From assembly GCA_031363915.1 (NCBI GenBank), contig JANLVI010000002.1, positions 1 to 64,000 of the forward strand: DNA of 64,000 nt. Direction: 5' to 3'. The position numbers and the translations under genes were made by a program. This DNA is from JANLVI01 sp031363915. GTDB lineage: Bacteria; Vulcanimicrobiota; Vulcanimicrobiia; Vulcanimicrobiales; Vulcanimicrobiaceae. The notes under the pieces are model-generated. The model was not told the origin of the DNA. It was given only the letters and a program-made list of their open reading frames with translations, and searched no databases. Positions 26,093 through 34,313 of this stretch are shown in pieces. The number at the start of each line of letters is the position of its first letter. The first letter of the stretch is position 1.

Positions 26093-27142
26093 TTAGCTCC
26101 GACTCAAAACGGTGAGCGTGAACGAACCGGGGACCATCGTACGCGTCGGTCGCGTTTGGCCTTCGGCCGGCGGACCGGTCTTGATCGCTGCTGAGACCAC
26201 GTAGACGTCGTGCGTGGTCGGATTGAGCGCGAGCGTGCGTGCGCTCGGGACCGTCATCGCGGTCTGTGCGACGACGAACGACGTCGGTGAAACCTCGTGC
26301 ACGACGGTGAGGGTTCCCTCGCCGTTCGCACTCATCGCAAGCTGCGTTTCCACATCGAAGACCGTCGCATCGACACCTTTCCCGATCGCAGGGGTCGCAA
26401 GCACCTTGCCGGAGTCGGCATCGACCACGGCCATCATCTGATTCGAACAGCCCGCAAAAAGGCGGTGATGCGCGGTATCGACAGCGAGGCCCGTCGGTTC
26501 TTCGCACGGCGCGATCGACCAAGTCTTCACGGCGGCATTGCTCCTCGCATCGATGGCGACGATCTGGCCTTTGTCCTCGATATTCACGTAGATCATCCCG
26601 TTGTTGCCGACAGCGGCGAATTCCGGGATGCCGCCAAGTTCGATCGTCGAGAGCACCGCGCTCGTTTTCGCGTCGATCGCCGTTGCCGTCGTCGCGCCGT
26701 GATTGAACGTGTAGACGCGCTTGGTCACCGGTTCGTAGAGGATCGCATCCGGGTTCTTACCCACCGACCGAATTGTCGCAGTCGTCTTGAGCGTCGCAAG
26801 GTCGAACACCGTGACGCTGCCGTCACGACCGTTGCTGGTGAAGCCTTTACCGAGGTCGGGTGCAAGCGCGATCCCGTGCACGCCAGGCGTATTCGGGATA
26901 TCGCCTACGATCTTGCCGTTCGACGGATCGACGATCATGACGTGGCTCGAACGCGAGATGAACAGATGTTTCGTACTCGGATCGTAGATCAGATAATCCC
27001 AACCGCCATCTCCACCGAGCGCGTAGGATTTGGCGATGGTGTAGTCGCCGGATGCAGCCGAGGCGGCCGTCGCCGTGAAGGGCGATGCAAGCAGGGCGAG
27101 CGCCGCGGCCACCCGGGCGGCGCTGGTGAGTGTAATCTTCAT
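26093..27142 (-). CDS. exported YVTN/YncE-type beta-propeller protein
   Basis: This 349-residue protein has a Sec signal peptide (MKITLTSAARVAAALALLA then TATAASA) and a propeller of about seven blades with the 40-residue repeat pattern: KHLFISRSSHVMIVDPSNGK, DGSVTVFDLATLKTTATI, TKRVYTFNHGATTATAID, RLFAGCSNQMMAVVDADSGK and so on. Such proteins are periplasmic and often act as binding or scaffolding platforms, sometimes linked to metal or redox systems. Two cysteines (PCEEPTG and AGCSNQ) lie on neighbouring blades. It is 2 nt from the aldo/keto reductase gene, so they are probably co-transcribed, though no functional link is apparent. Confidence 0.82.
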   Translation of the reverse strand: MKITLTSAARVAAALALLASPFTATAASAASGDYTIAKSYALGGDGGWDYLIYDPSTKHLFISRSSHVMIVDPSNGKIVGDIPNTPGVHGIALAPDLGKGFTSNGRDGSVTVFDLATLKTTATIRSVGKNPDAILYEPVTKRVYTFNHGATTATAIDAKTSAVLSTIELGGIPEFAAVGNNGMIYVNIEDKGQIVAIDARSNAAVKTWSIAPCEEPTGLAVDTAHHRLFAGCSNQMMAVVDADSGKVLATPAIGKGVDATVFDVETQLAMSANGEGTLTVVHEVSPTSFVVAQTAMTVPSARTLALNPTTHDVYVVSAAIKTGPPAEGQTRPTRTMVPGSFTLTVLSRS

Positions 27143-27204
27143 GGGCGGCTACGTACGCCGCAAGAGACGCTTTTCCGCCGTCGCGGCGGCGGCGCTCGAG
27201 CGCT

Positions 27205-27624
27205 TTAGGCGGTACCCCCAAAGTAACGCTCCATGAACGCTCCGTATGGCGTTCCCGTGACGGCAAAACCGGCGTCTCCGACTTTCTTGAAAGCGCCCTC
27301 GAGGCCCGTACCGTCTTTTTCCGAAGTCACGATTCCGGCTGCGACCGCAGCCCGCGTCGCGCCGGCTCAATGAATGAGGACGGGACCATCGGCCTTGTCG
27401 ACCGCTTCGCGAATCTTCTCGATGTCGGCTTTCGTGACGACGTCGATCGTCCATGGAACCGACACATACGAGACGTCCGTTCCCGCAAGAATGCCGGCGG
27501 TCTTGTTGCCGTCTTCCTCATCACCGCGAATGTTAATGACCGTGGAAAAGCGGCCGGAGGTGAGTTCTTCCGCCGATGGTTGGCCGCAGACGGTGATCCC
27601 GCCGACGATCGCTTCGTTCTTCAT
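27205..27624 (-). CDS. candidate selenoprotein: DSP/PTP-like phosphatase (BLH-type fold) with in-frame TGA at the catalytic cysteine
   Basis: The minus strand reads a 139-residue phosphatase-like protein interrupted by one TGA (27367-27369). Before it: NEAIVGGITVCGQPSAEEL, a VINIRGDEED strand and VSYVSVPWTIDVVTKADI, ending PVLIH. After it: AGATRAAVAAGIVTSEKDG and 53 codons in all to a TAA. Fused-type DSP/beta-lactamase-hydrolase-like phosphatases have HC-x4-R (for example HCASGNR) as the phosphate-binding loop. Here H-[TGA]-AGATR puts the TGA exactly on the catalytic cysteine. Recoding as selenocysteine would restore a complete enzyme with a more reactive nucleophile, and a SECIS-like hairpin follows the TGA. 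The start is the ATG at 27624 (GTG at 27627 also possible). The alternative is a TGC/TGT-to-TGA nonsense mutation or base-call error; no selA/B/C/D genes are in the window. Confidence 0.55.
27337..27352 (-). promoter_or_regulatory. SECIS-like hairpin downstream of the in-frame TGA
   Basis: On the coding strand GGCTGC-GGTC-GCAGCC forms a perfect 6-bp stem with a GGUC loop. The loop starts 20 nt after the TGA. Bacterial SECIS elements are small hairpins just 3' of the UGA with a G at the first or second loop position; the E. coli fdhF element has a GGUC core 18 nt after its UGA. Geometry and loop fit. GC-rich coding DNA can give such stems by chance, so this is support rather than proof. Confidence 0.45.
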
Positions 27625-27673
27625 CACATACTGATTCGCGAGGACCAAAGGGCGCGCCCCCGTAGTATCGGAG

Positions 27674-28732
27674 ATGCCCGAACGCCACTTTGCCAGCGAT
27701 AACAACGCCGGCGTCCATCCCGCATTACTCGCCGCGATCGCGGAGGCGAATCACGGCCACGTCGCCGGCTACGGCAGCGATCCGTACACCGAACGGGCGG
27801 AGGCATCGCTACGCGCGATGCTGGGTGCGGATGCGCGCGTGTTCTTCGCCTTCAATGGGACCGGCGCAAACGTCGTCGCGCTCGCCGCGGCGCTCCGGCC
27901 GCATCAAGCCGTCATCACGCCGACACGATCGCACTTGGACGTCGATGAATGCGGAGCGTACGAACGCTTTGCGGGCAGTAAACTGTTGACCGTCGAGGTC
28001 GCGGGCGGAAAACTAACGCCCGCTGGAATCGCATCGTGCATGCACGGCGTCGGCGACCCGCATCACGTACAGCCTGGCGCGGTCTCGATCTCGCAGTCGA
28101 CCGAAGTCGGCACGGTCTACACGGTGGCCGAACTCGCGGCGCTCGGCGCAGCCTGCCGGAAACACGGCCTCTTCTTCCATCTCGACGGTGCGCGCCTGGC
28201 GAACGCGACGGTGTCGCTGGGCGTCGATCTGCGTACGATGCTGGTCGACACAGGCGTCAATGCGTTCACGTTCGGCGCCACAAAGAACGGCGCGATGTTC
28301 GGCGAGGCCATCGTGTTCTTGCACGACCATCCAGCGCTCGAGGTCGCCCCGTACACGCGCAAATCGGGCATGCAACTCGCCTCCAAGATGCGCTTCGTCG
28401 CGGCACAGTTCAACGCACTCCTGCACGACGATCTCTGGCTCAAAAATGCGGCGCACGCGAACCGCATGGCGCAGCGTTTCGCCGAACGCGTACGGCAGAT
28501 TCCCGACGTACAACTCGCATATCCGGTTGAGGCGAACGGTATTTTCGCGCACGTACCGCACCATGCGATTCCGGCGCTGCAACGGGAGCGCAACTTTTAC
28601 GTCTGGGACCATGAAACATCCGTCGTGCGCTGGATGACGGCGTTCGATACAACCGAAGAGGACGTCGACGATTTCGCGCGGGCGATCGCGCGCATTCTCG
28701 AAAAGCCCGCAGCCGCGCTAATCGAGCTGTAA
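27674..28732 (+). CDS. ltaE: low-specificity threonine aldolase (beta-eliminating lyase family)
   Basis: This 352-residue PLP fold-type I enzyme cleaves threonine or allo-threonine to glycine and acetaldehyde, or acts on related beta-hydroxy amino acids. It opens FASDNNAGVHPALLAAIAEAN, with the GYGSDPYTERAEASLRAMLG helix, the FNGTGANVVALAAAL motif near residue 56, FFHLDGARLANATVSLGVD near residue 170 (the PLP-contacting Asp) and FTFGATKNGAMFGEAIVF near residue 200, where the lysine forms the Schiff base. It is divergent from the candidate selenoprotein gene, 49 bp between starts. Family assignment is firm; the precise substrate preference cannot be read from sequence. Confidence 0.88.
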   Translation: MPERHFASDNNAGVHPALLAAIAEANHGHVAGYGSDPYTERAEASLRAMLGADARVFFAFNGTGANVVALAAALRPHQAVITPTRSHLDVDECGAYERFAGSKLLTVEVAGGKLTPAGIASCMHGVGDPHHVQPGAVSISQSTEVGTVYTVAELAALGAACRKHGLFFHLDGARLANATVSLGVDLRTMLVDTGVNAFTFGATKNGAMFGEAIVFLHDHPALEVAPYTRKSGMQLASKMRFVAAQFNALLHDDLWLKNAAHANRMAQRFAERVRQIPDVQLAYPVEANGIFAHVPHHAIPALQRERNFYVWDHETSVVRWMTAFDTTEEDVDDFARAIARILEKPAAALIEL

Positions 28733-28817
28733 TACGCTCGGAACCATCGACGGATGAGGATCCGTTGCGAGAGCGGATTCATTTCTTTACCCGATGCTCG
28801 ACGGAAGGATTATCATC

Positions 28818-29312
28818 ATGTCAAAATTCCCACGCCTTTTTTCCGCGGTAATCGCGCTTATCGCGGTGCTCTTCACCTCACTGCCGGCGCTTGCCGAACT
28901 CCACGGCACGTATCTTGTGGTGCAAAACCGCGCCGCAGGCGGCCATTTTTGTCTCGATGCCAGCCTCGATGACGACATCGAAGGCCGCGCCGTCTATATC
29001 TACGCTTGCCACGGCCGCTACAACCAGCGCTGGACGTTTACCGACGGCATCGATAACGCGAGTGCTGTCGTCGGGCTGGAGGGAAGGTGCCTGGATATCC
29101 GCGGTCGTCAGATCCGCGACAACACGCCGGTTCAGCTCTACCGCTGCCACTACGGTGCCAACCAGCAGTTCCGTGCCCTGCCTAGCGGCCAGATCCGCGA
29201 GTTACAGTCCGGCAAGTGCTTGACCGTCGGCAACAATCCCGGTGACCGCCGACCCGTCTACATCGATGACTGTGATGGTTCGCCCGGACAATTCTGGTCC
29301 ATCCACCACTAG
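28818..29312 (+). CDS. secreted ricin-B-type lectin domain protein
   Basis: This 164-residue protein has a signal peptide (MSKFPRLFSAVIALIAVLF then PALA) and one beta-trefoil. Three repeats carry the ricin pattern of a cysteine strand plus QxW-like motif: HFCLDAS...YNQRWTF, RCLDIRG...ANQQFRA and KCLTVGN...GQFWSI. Cysteine pairs (FCLD/YACHG, RCLD/YRCHY, KCLT/DDCDG) match the expected disulfide in each lobe. This points to carbohydrate binding outside the cytoplasm. GGAAGGA lies 8 nt before the chosen ATG; an ATG eight codons earlier lacks such a site. A terminator-like hairpin follows. Confidence 0.85.
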   Translation: MSKFPRLFSAVIALIAVLFTSLPALAELHGTYLVVQNRAAGGHFCLDASLDDDIEGRAVYIYACHGRYNQRWTFTDGIDNASAVVGLEGRCLDIRGRQIRDNTPVQLYRCHYGANQQFRALPSGQIRELQSGKCLTVGNNPGDRRPVYIDDCDGSPGQFWSIHH

Positions 29313-29350
29313 GGCTAACCGTAAGCCCAGGCGCGCGCGCCGGTTGGTGA

Positions 29351-29382
29351 GAACGCCCGAGGCATGACCTCCGGCGTTCTTT
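29351..29382 (+). terminator. probable intrinsic terminator after the lectin gene
   Basis: GAACGCC (29351-29357) pairs with GGCGTTC (29373-29379), and GAGG (29359-29362) with CCTC (29368-29371), leaving one C-C mismatch and a 5-nt loop, followed by TTT and a T-rich stretch. The hairpin also covers the ATG of the decayed DUF1338 gene, so that remnant probably has no normal expression signal left. Confidence 0.65.
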
Positions 29383-29857
29383 CCGTTATTCTCGAGGGCC
29401 TGATGCGCCGCTACCGCGAGCGCGTCCTCGATGTAGGCGCCATCGTCCCGGCGATGATCGAAGCGCGGGTCGCACCGAGCGCGTGCCGCATCTGGGCATC
29501 GACTCGCTCGAACGTATCTTTCTGCATTACGGCTACGAACGGTGAGACGCGTTCTCTTACCATCCGCCGGCGGACCACTTCCCGCGCATCTTTATCTCCG
29601 AACTGCGGGTCGGCGTTCTCTCGACCGAGGTGCGGCGGATCGTCCGCTCGTACACCGACACCCTCACAAGCGACATGCCGACGTCGATCGATTTGAACGA
29701 TGCGGACGCCGTCGATACGCGGTTGCACCGTCCGCTCTGGGGCTCGTCGACCTTCGCGGACTATGCACTGCTGCACGAGGAAAGCGAGTACGCCACCTGG
29801 ACGATCTACAACCGCATTTTTGAGAGCACCGCCACCGCTCGGATCGCACGCCGATGA
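29364..29857 (+). pseudogene. decayed DUF1338 (2-oxoadipate dioxygenase/decarboxylase, HglS/YdcJ-like) gene
   Basis: Fragments of a DUF1338 protein appear in order but in different frames. Frame 1 gives LEGLMRRYRERVLDVGAIV (from about 29397). A frameshift near 29465 leads to VPHLGIDSLERIFLHYGYER, then an in-frame TGA at 29543-29545, then FPRIFISELRVGVLSTEVRR and LHRPLWGSSTFADYALLHEE to a TGA at 29855-29857. Expected pieces are missing: the metal-binding DHIAFRT segment after the first helix and the whole C-terminal half. Active family members convert D-2-hydroxyglutarate-forming 2-oxoadipate in lysine breakdown. It overlaps the rpiA start as ATGA. The multiple lesions rule out a working gene. 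Confidence 0.75.
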
Positions 29858-30543
29858 GTGTCGAGGATCAGAAACGCGACGCGGGGTTCGCCGCCGTCGA
29901 CCGCTTCGTGCGCGACGGCATGTGTATCGGCCTTGGAACCGGTTCGACGGCGCTCTGGGCGATCAGGCGCGTCGGCGAGCGGGTCGCACGCGGCGAGAAG
30001 ATCCAGGCGGTACCAACGTCGCGTGCGACCGAGGACCTGTGCCGCAAACTTCACATCCCCGTCGTGGGGTTACTCGAGAGCGACATGGCCGTCGCGATCG
30101 ACGGCGCCGATGAAGTTGCAGCCGATTTCGCGCTTACCAAGGGCGGCGGCGGAGCACTCTTTCGTGAAAAATCCGTTGCGCTTGCTGCGGCCCGGTTCAT
30201 CGTGATCGTCGATGAGAAAAAACTCGTGGACCGACTCGGGGCATTTCCGACACCGATCGAAGTCGTGCCGTTCGCGGTCGGTTGGGTGCTGCGCGAAATC
30301 GCGCGTCTGCATCCCACGGCGACGGTCGAGCGCCGTGGCGGTGCGACGCCCTTCGTGACGGACAACGGCAACGCAATCCTGGACTGCCGCTTTGGCGCGA
30401 TCGGCGCAGCCGCAAAACTCGCAAGCGAACTGCGCGCACTCCACGGCGTGGTCGACACGGGTCTGTTCATCGACCTTACCGACGAAGTCGTCGTCGCCAG
30501 TGCATCCGGCGTCCGTTTCTTGCGCGGTCTGGCCGCACCGTAA
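29854..30543 (+). CDS. rpiA: ribose-5-phosphate isomerase A
   Basis: RpiA interconverts ribose 5-phosphate and ribulose 5-phosphate in the pentose phosphate pathway. The 229-residue protein carries the family motifs: DGMCIGLGTGSTALWAI (residues about 21-37), the catalytic-region VAIDGADEVAADF near residue 82, LTKGGGGALFREKSVALAA near 93 and VVPFAVGWVLREI near 138. Length is typical (219-230). The start overlaps the end of the decayed DUF1338 gene by four bases, so rpiA may rely on a promoter inside the remnant. Nothing looks missing. Confidence 0.95.
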   Translation: MSVEDQKRDAGFAAVDRFVRDGMCIGLGTGSTALWAIRRVGERVARGEKIQAVPTSRATEDLCRKLHIPVVGLLESDMAVAIDGADEVAADFALTKGGGGALFREKSVALAAARFIVIVDEKKLVDRLGAFPTPIEVVPFAVGWVLREIARLHPTATVERRGGATPFVTDNGNAILDCRFGAIGAAAKLASELRALHGVVDTGLFIDLTDEVVVASASGVRFLRGLAAP

Positions 30544-30572
30544 ATTACTCGCACCACGAAGGGTCATAAACA

Positions 30573-31571
30573 ATGAAGTCTCGCGCGATCAGCTTAGCCG
30601 AGCGCCCTGCGGGTGCACCGACGTCAGATACGTTCAAGATGATCGAGGTGACGCTCCCCGATCCGGGTGCGGGCCAAGTGCTGGTCAAGAATACGCTCAT
30701 GTCCGTCGATCCGTATATGCGCGGACGCATGAACGATGTGAAGTCGTACGTACCGCCGTTCAAATTAGGTGAGGCGATGGAAGGCGGCGCGATCGGGCGC
30801 GTGGTGAAATCGAATGTACCGGTGCTGCCCGAGGGCACGCTCGTGCTCCATATGCTGGGCTTTCGCGAGTACGCGATTCTCGATGCACGTCAGGCAACAC
30901 CAATCGACGAGACACTCGCCGCGCCGAGTCACTATCTCGGCGTTCTCGGCGTCACGGGATTGACGGCGTATGCCGGCCTAACGGATGTCGCGCATCTCAA
31001 GTCGGGCGAGACGATGTTCGTTTCTGCGGGCGCAGGCGCGGTCGGCAGCATTGCGGGGCAGCTCGCGCGTCTCATGGGCGCCCGAGCCATCGGCAGCACC
31101 GGCTCGGATGAGAACGTCGCGTTCATGCGCGAGGCGCTGAAATTCGACGGCGCCTTCGCCGCCCGTGACGGCAAGATCTACGAAGCGCTCAAGGCCGCCG
31201 CACCCGACGGCATCGACGTCTACTTCGACAACGTCGGCGGAGAGACGCTCGAAGCCGCGATTGCCGCGATGCGCGTCAACGGTCGTATCGCCGTCTGCGG
31301 TGCGATCGCGGGCTACAACGAGCCCGTTCCAGGTCCGCGTAACCTCGCGCTTATTATCGGCAAACGCATCACGATGAAAGGCTTCATCGTGATGGACCAC
31401 GCGGCACGTCAGAAAGACCTCGTCGCACTCGTTGCACCGGCACTTCGCGACGGTCGCATGGTCGCCCCGGAGACGTTCGTAAACGGCCTCGAAAACGCGC
31501 CCAAAGCTCTGATGTCGCTCTTCGAACGCGGCGCTCATCGTGGGAAACTAATCGTTCGCCTCGCGCCCTAA
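30573..31571 (+). CDS. zinc-free MDR oxidoreductase (CurA / prostaglandin-reductase-like)
   Basis: This 332-residue NADPH-dependent reductase of the leukotriene-B4 dehydrogenase/CurA group reduces activated C=C bonds of enones. Marks are SVDPYMRGRMND near residue 48, HYLGVLGVTGLTAYAGL near 115, the nucleotide-binding VSAGAGAVGSIAGQLARLMGA (positions about 150-170), YFDNVGGETLEAAIAAMRVN near 215 and GFIVMDHAARQ near 270. Zinc-binding cysteines of classical alcohol dehydrogenases are absent, as expected. It is 29 bp after rpiA and ends 4 bp inside the convergent S9 peptidase gene. Natural substrate unknown. Confidence 0.87.
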   Translation: MKSRAISLAERPAGAPTSDTFKMIEVTLPDPGAGQVLVKNTLMSVDPYMRGRMNDVKSYVPPFKLGEAMEGGAIGRVVKSNVPVLPEGTLVLHMLGFREYAILDARQATPIDETLAAPSHYLGVLGVTGLTAYAGLTDVAHLKSGETMFVSAGAGAVGSIAGQLARLMGARAIGSTGSDENVAFMREALKFDGAFAARDGKIYEALKAAAPDGIDVYFDNVGGETLEAAIAAMRVNGRIAVCGAIAGYNEPVPGPRNLALIIGKRITMKGFIVMDHAARQKDLVALVAPALRDGRMVAPETFVNGLENAPKALMSLFERGAHRGKLIVRLAP

Positions 31572-33583
31572 CGCATCCAGCGATCGAACCAGCCGACAAT
31601 GCGCCGTGCGACGTCGGCTTGGTTTGCAATCTGGTGGAACTCGTGGCCTTCATCGGGATAAACCACGAACTGCGTCGGGACGTGTAAGTTCTTCAGCGCG
31701 TTCCAGTATTCGTAGGACTGCGTGATCGGCACTTCGGCATCGCGGTCGCCCGCGAGCATGAGCGTCGGCGCGTGGACGTTCTTGATGAAATTCATCGGGG
31801 AGCTTTTTGCGTAGACTTCGGGGTCATCGTAGACGGATTTCCCGAAGAACGGGATCATCCACGTACTGATGTTGTTGGTGCCGTAGTAACTGAGCCAGTC
31901 GCTCAGGCCGGCACCGCTGACGCCCGCGCGAAAGCGGTTCGTCTGCGTGAGCGCCCACATCGTCATATAGCCGCCGTAACTCCAACCGAAGATACCGACC
32001 CGTTTGTCGTCGATCTTCACGGCTTTTTCTGCGGCATCGACGCCGGCAAGTACATCGCGCAAATCGCCGCCGCCAAAATCCTTGACGTTGGCTTTCGTGA
32101 ACGCTTCACCCTGACCGTAACTGCCGCGCGGATTGGGTTCGAGGACGAAATAGCCTTGGCTTGCAAGAAACGCCCCGTAGTCGACGGCGCCGCTCGGATA
32201 GTGCGCGTAATTCGCAAACGACGGTCCGCCGTGCGCGATCACGACCAGCGGATACGAGCGGCCCGGCGTATAGTCGTCGGGATAGACAAGCCAGCCCTGG
32301 ACGTTGAAATCGTCGCTCTTCCAGCTGAGATTCTGCGCCTTCGTCACGACCCGCTTTGTCTGAGCGTTACGCGCGGTGATCGCATGCCACGCGCCAATCG
32401 GTCCGAGGTACAGTTCCGGTGCTTTGGTGATCGACTGACGGATGATCCCCGAGACGCTGCCGTCGCGCGACACGGAGACGCCGATATCCCCCGGAAACGA
32501 ACCGTCGGGACTATTCGCCATGATCATTTCATCGGCACTGAATTTCTGCGCGTGCGCCTTGGTATCGACATCGACGGTCGCCACGCCCATCGATCCACCG
32601 ACGAGTTCGGTCGCAAGGATGCTGGAGGATGAGCCGTTCCACGCGATTGTGGTGATCGACGCGTGCAGATCGGTCGTCACGTCGACCGCATCGCCGCCGC
32701 TCGCGGGAACGATGTAGATGTCGCCGCCCGTGATCGTCTCGTCGCTCATGATCCCGCCGATATACGCGATCCGTTTGCCGTCGCCCGAATAGCGGGGTGA
32801 GGCCATCTGCAGGTCGGGATGGTGAATCTTCTTCGTCGCGCCGGTGCGCGTCGAGATCGTGTAGAGATCGGCGACCCACCAGTTGTCATCGCCGGATCCA
32901 TGAGCCGCACTTGCCGCAAACGTCGTGCCGTCCGGCGACCAATCGTATTCATACACATACATGTCGGGCGCCGACACCACGCGCAGCGAACCACCAACGA
33001 GCGGGACGGTCGCAAGACGCTGTTCGAAGTACGTCGATCCGAGGACGCCCGAATCGCGTGCGAGCGGATTGAGAGGGCCCGGTGACTTCGGTCCGTCTTT
33101 GGTGTAGAGCACGGCGATCGACGTGCCATCGGGCGACCACTTCGGATCGCCGAGCGGACCGCGCGCATTCGTCGTCACACGTCGCACCCGACCGTTTCCT
33201 CCGGCAACCGCGAGTTGCGCTTGTCCGCTCGCGGAGTCGGTGCTCAGAAACGCAATTTTTGTACTATCGGGCGACCATACGATCGAGGCATCGTCGCAAA
33301 CACCACCGTGACAGCCGCTGATTCGCCGCCCGGCTTGCGGGTGCAAGACATCCGCCAAAAACACGCCCTGCGTCGTGACGTCTTTTCCGCCGCGTCGCTC
33401 GGTAACCGCCTCATCCCACGCGAATCGTTTCCCGTCGGGCGAGACGGCGATCTGCGTGAACGCGTGCACGCTGCCGAGCGCGGCGCGCACGTTCGCGAAC
33501 GTGGGATGCGCGGATGCGATCGATGGAACGGCAAGAACGACGGCGACATACACCATACGAATAATGTGCTTCATCCGCCTCAT
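31568..33583 (-). CDS. exported S9-family peptidase (acylaminoacyl-peptidase/DPP-like)
   Basis: This 671-residue serine peptidase has a signal peptide (MRRMKHIIRMVYVAVVLAV then PSIASA), a WD40/TolB-like beta-propeller (residues about 35-400) and a C-terminal alpha/beta-hydrolase (about 410-671). The nucleophile lies in GIFGWSYGGYMTMWAL near residue 535, the aspartate in MLAGDRDAEVPITQS near 610 and the histidine in DEGHEFHQIAN near 645. Oxyanion-related HGGPSFAN is near 450. S9C enzymes release N-terminal peptides from oligopeptides, here presumably in the periplasm. It is the downstream neighbour of a M13 peptidase and DUF998 gene, all on the minus strand. Confidence 0.92.
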   Translation of the reverse strand: MRRMKHIIRMVYVAVVLAVPSIASAHPTFANVRAALGSVHAFTQIAVSPDGKRFAWDEAVTERRGGKDVTTQGVFLADVLHPQAGRRISGCHGGVCDDASIVWSPDSTKIAFLSTDSASGQAQLAVAGGNGRVRRVTTNARGPLGDPKWSPDGTSIAVLYTKDGPKSPGPLNPLARDSGVLGSTYFEQRLATVPLVGGSLRVVSAPDMYVYEYDWSPDGTTFAASAAHGSGDDNWWVADLYTISTRTGATKKIHHPDLQMASPRYSGDGKRIAYIGGIMSDETITGGDIYIVPASGGDAVDVTTDLHASITTIAWNGSSSSILATELVGGSMGVATVDVDTKAHAQKFSADEMIMANSPDGSFPGDIGVSVSRDGSVSGIIRQSITKAPELYLGPIGAWHAITARNAQTKRVVTKAQNLSWKSDDFNVQGWLVYPDDYTPGRSYPLVVIAHGGPSFANYAHYPSGAVDYGAFLASQGYFVLEPNPRGSYGQGEAFTKANVKDFGGGDLRDVLAGVDAAEKAVKIDDKRVGIFGWSYGGYMTMWALTQTNRFRAGVSGAGLSDWLSYYGTNNISTWMIPFFGKSVYDDPEVYAKSSPMNFIKNVHAPTLMLAGDRDAEVPITQSYEYWNALKNLHVPTQFVVYPDEGHEFHQIANQADVARRIVGWFDRWMR

Positions 33584-33629
33584 AATCGCCGCCGGTGCAA
33601 GCAGTCCCTATCTGATGGGATCAGGGAAG

Positions 33630-34313
33630 CTAGCGCGCGCGCGATGCGAGGAGGGCACGCGCGCTCACCGCCTGCGCGAGGATCGTCAGCACTGAGGCGT
33701 AGACGATGATCTTTTGCCCGGTGGCTTGGATGGCGGCTCCCGCTGCGGTTGCGGGCGAGGGTCCGAGGGAAATCAGCCCGATGTACGTGACCAAGACCAA
33801 CGCGAAAATGCCGTATACGAGCGCGAAGCGGCGCGGAATCGTGCGTTCAAGCAGCGAGGCGACAAAGCAGGCGAGAATCGAGGCGAGCAGCGAGCGAAAC
33901 GCCCAGAGCACGAACTCGTTATGCGCGGCCAAAAAATGATTCCACGGTGTCGCGGCGACCCCGAGAAACGAGATCGCCGTCACGATCGAACACCACGCGG
34001 CAGCACGAGCGATTCGGCTCGAGATCGTACCCGCCGGAAACAATTCCGAGAACGCAAAGAAAAACACGACGATCGTATACGCGACTGCGGCGAGGCCGAT
34101 ACAGAAGAGCACGAGGGACACGGTATTGGTCGCCCCCGAGTGCGTATGCGTCTGTCCGAGATCGCTGAAAAAATTCGTGAAGAACGAATAGCCGCTGCTC
34201 TGCGGATCGCCGACGCGCCCGCCCGGGTAGAGCAGCATCGCCGCGATCGTCAACACGAGGAAGACGATCGCGGCGAGGATGACCGAGCGAAAGCGGCCTA
34301 CCAGATCTCGCAA
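33630..34313 (-). CDS. DUF998 family membrane protein
   Basis: This is a 227-residue integral membrane protein with six probable transmembrane helices (SVILAAIVFLVLTIAAMLL, SLVLFCIGLAAVAYTIVVF, AAWCSIVTAISFLGVAA, FRSLLASILACFVASLL, ALVYGIFALVLVTYIGLIS and the C-terminal segment). The loop after helix 1 has a SYSFFTNFFSDLGQT-like pattern, conserved in DUF998, and the third helix region ATPWNHFLAAHNEF is also typical. I chose a TTG start overlapping the last 16 bases of the M13 peptidase gene; the longer frame would run inside that gene. Function of the family is unknown; in this place it may serve the peptidases by transport or anchoring. Confidence 0.68.
   Translation of the reverse strand: MRDLVGRFRSVILAAIVFLVLTIAAMLLYPGGRVGDPQSSGYSFFTNFFSDLGQTHTHSGATNTVSLVLFCIGLAAVAYTIVVFFFAFSELFPAGTISSRIARAAAWCSIVTAISFLGVAATPWNHFLAAHNEFVLWAFRSLLASILACFVASLLERTIPRRFALVYGIFALVLVTYIGLISLGPSPATAAGAAIQATGQKIIVYASVLTILAQAVSARALLASRAR

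Noticed and set aside
27625..27705. Longer N-terminus for the candidate selenoprotein starting at TTG 27705
   Set aside because: It would overlap the start of the divergent threonine aldolase gene and adds residues unlike the family; ATG 27624 gives the expected beginning.
29543..29545. Second in-frame TGA (DUF1338 remnant) considered as selenocysteine
   Set aside because: It is not at a catalytic cysteine position, and the gene also has a frameshift, a deletion and a missing C-terminal half; simple decay explains it.
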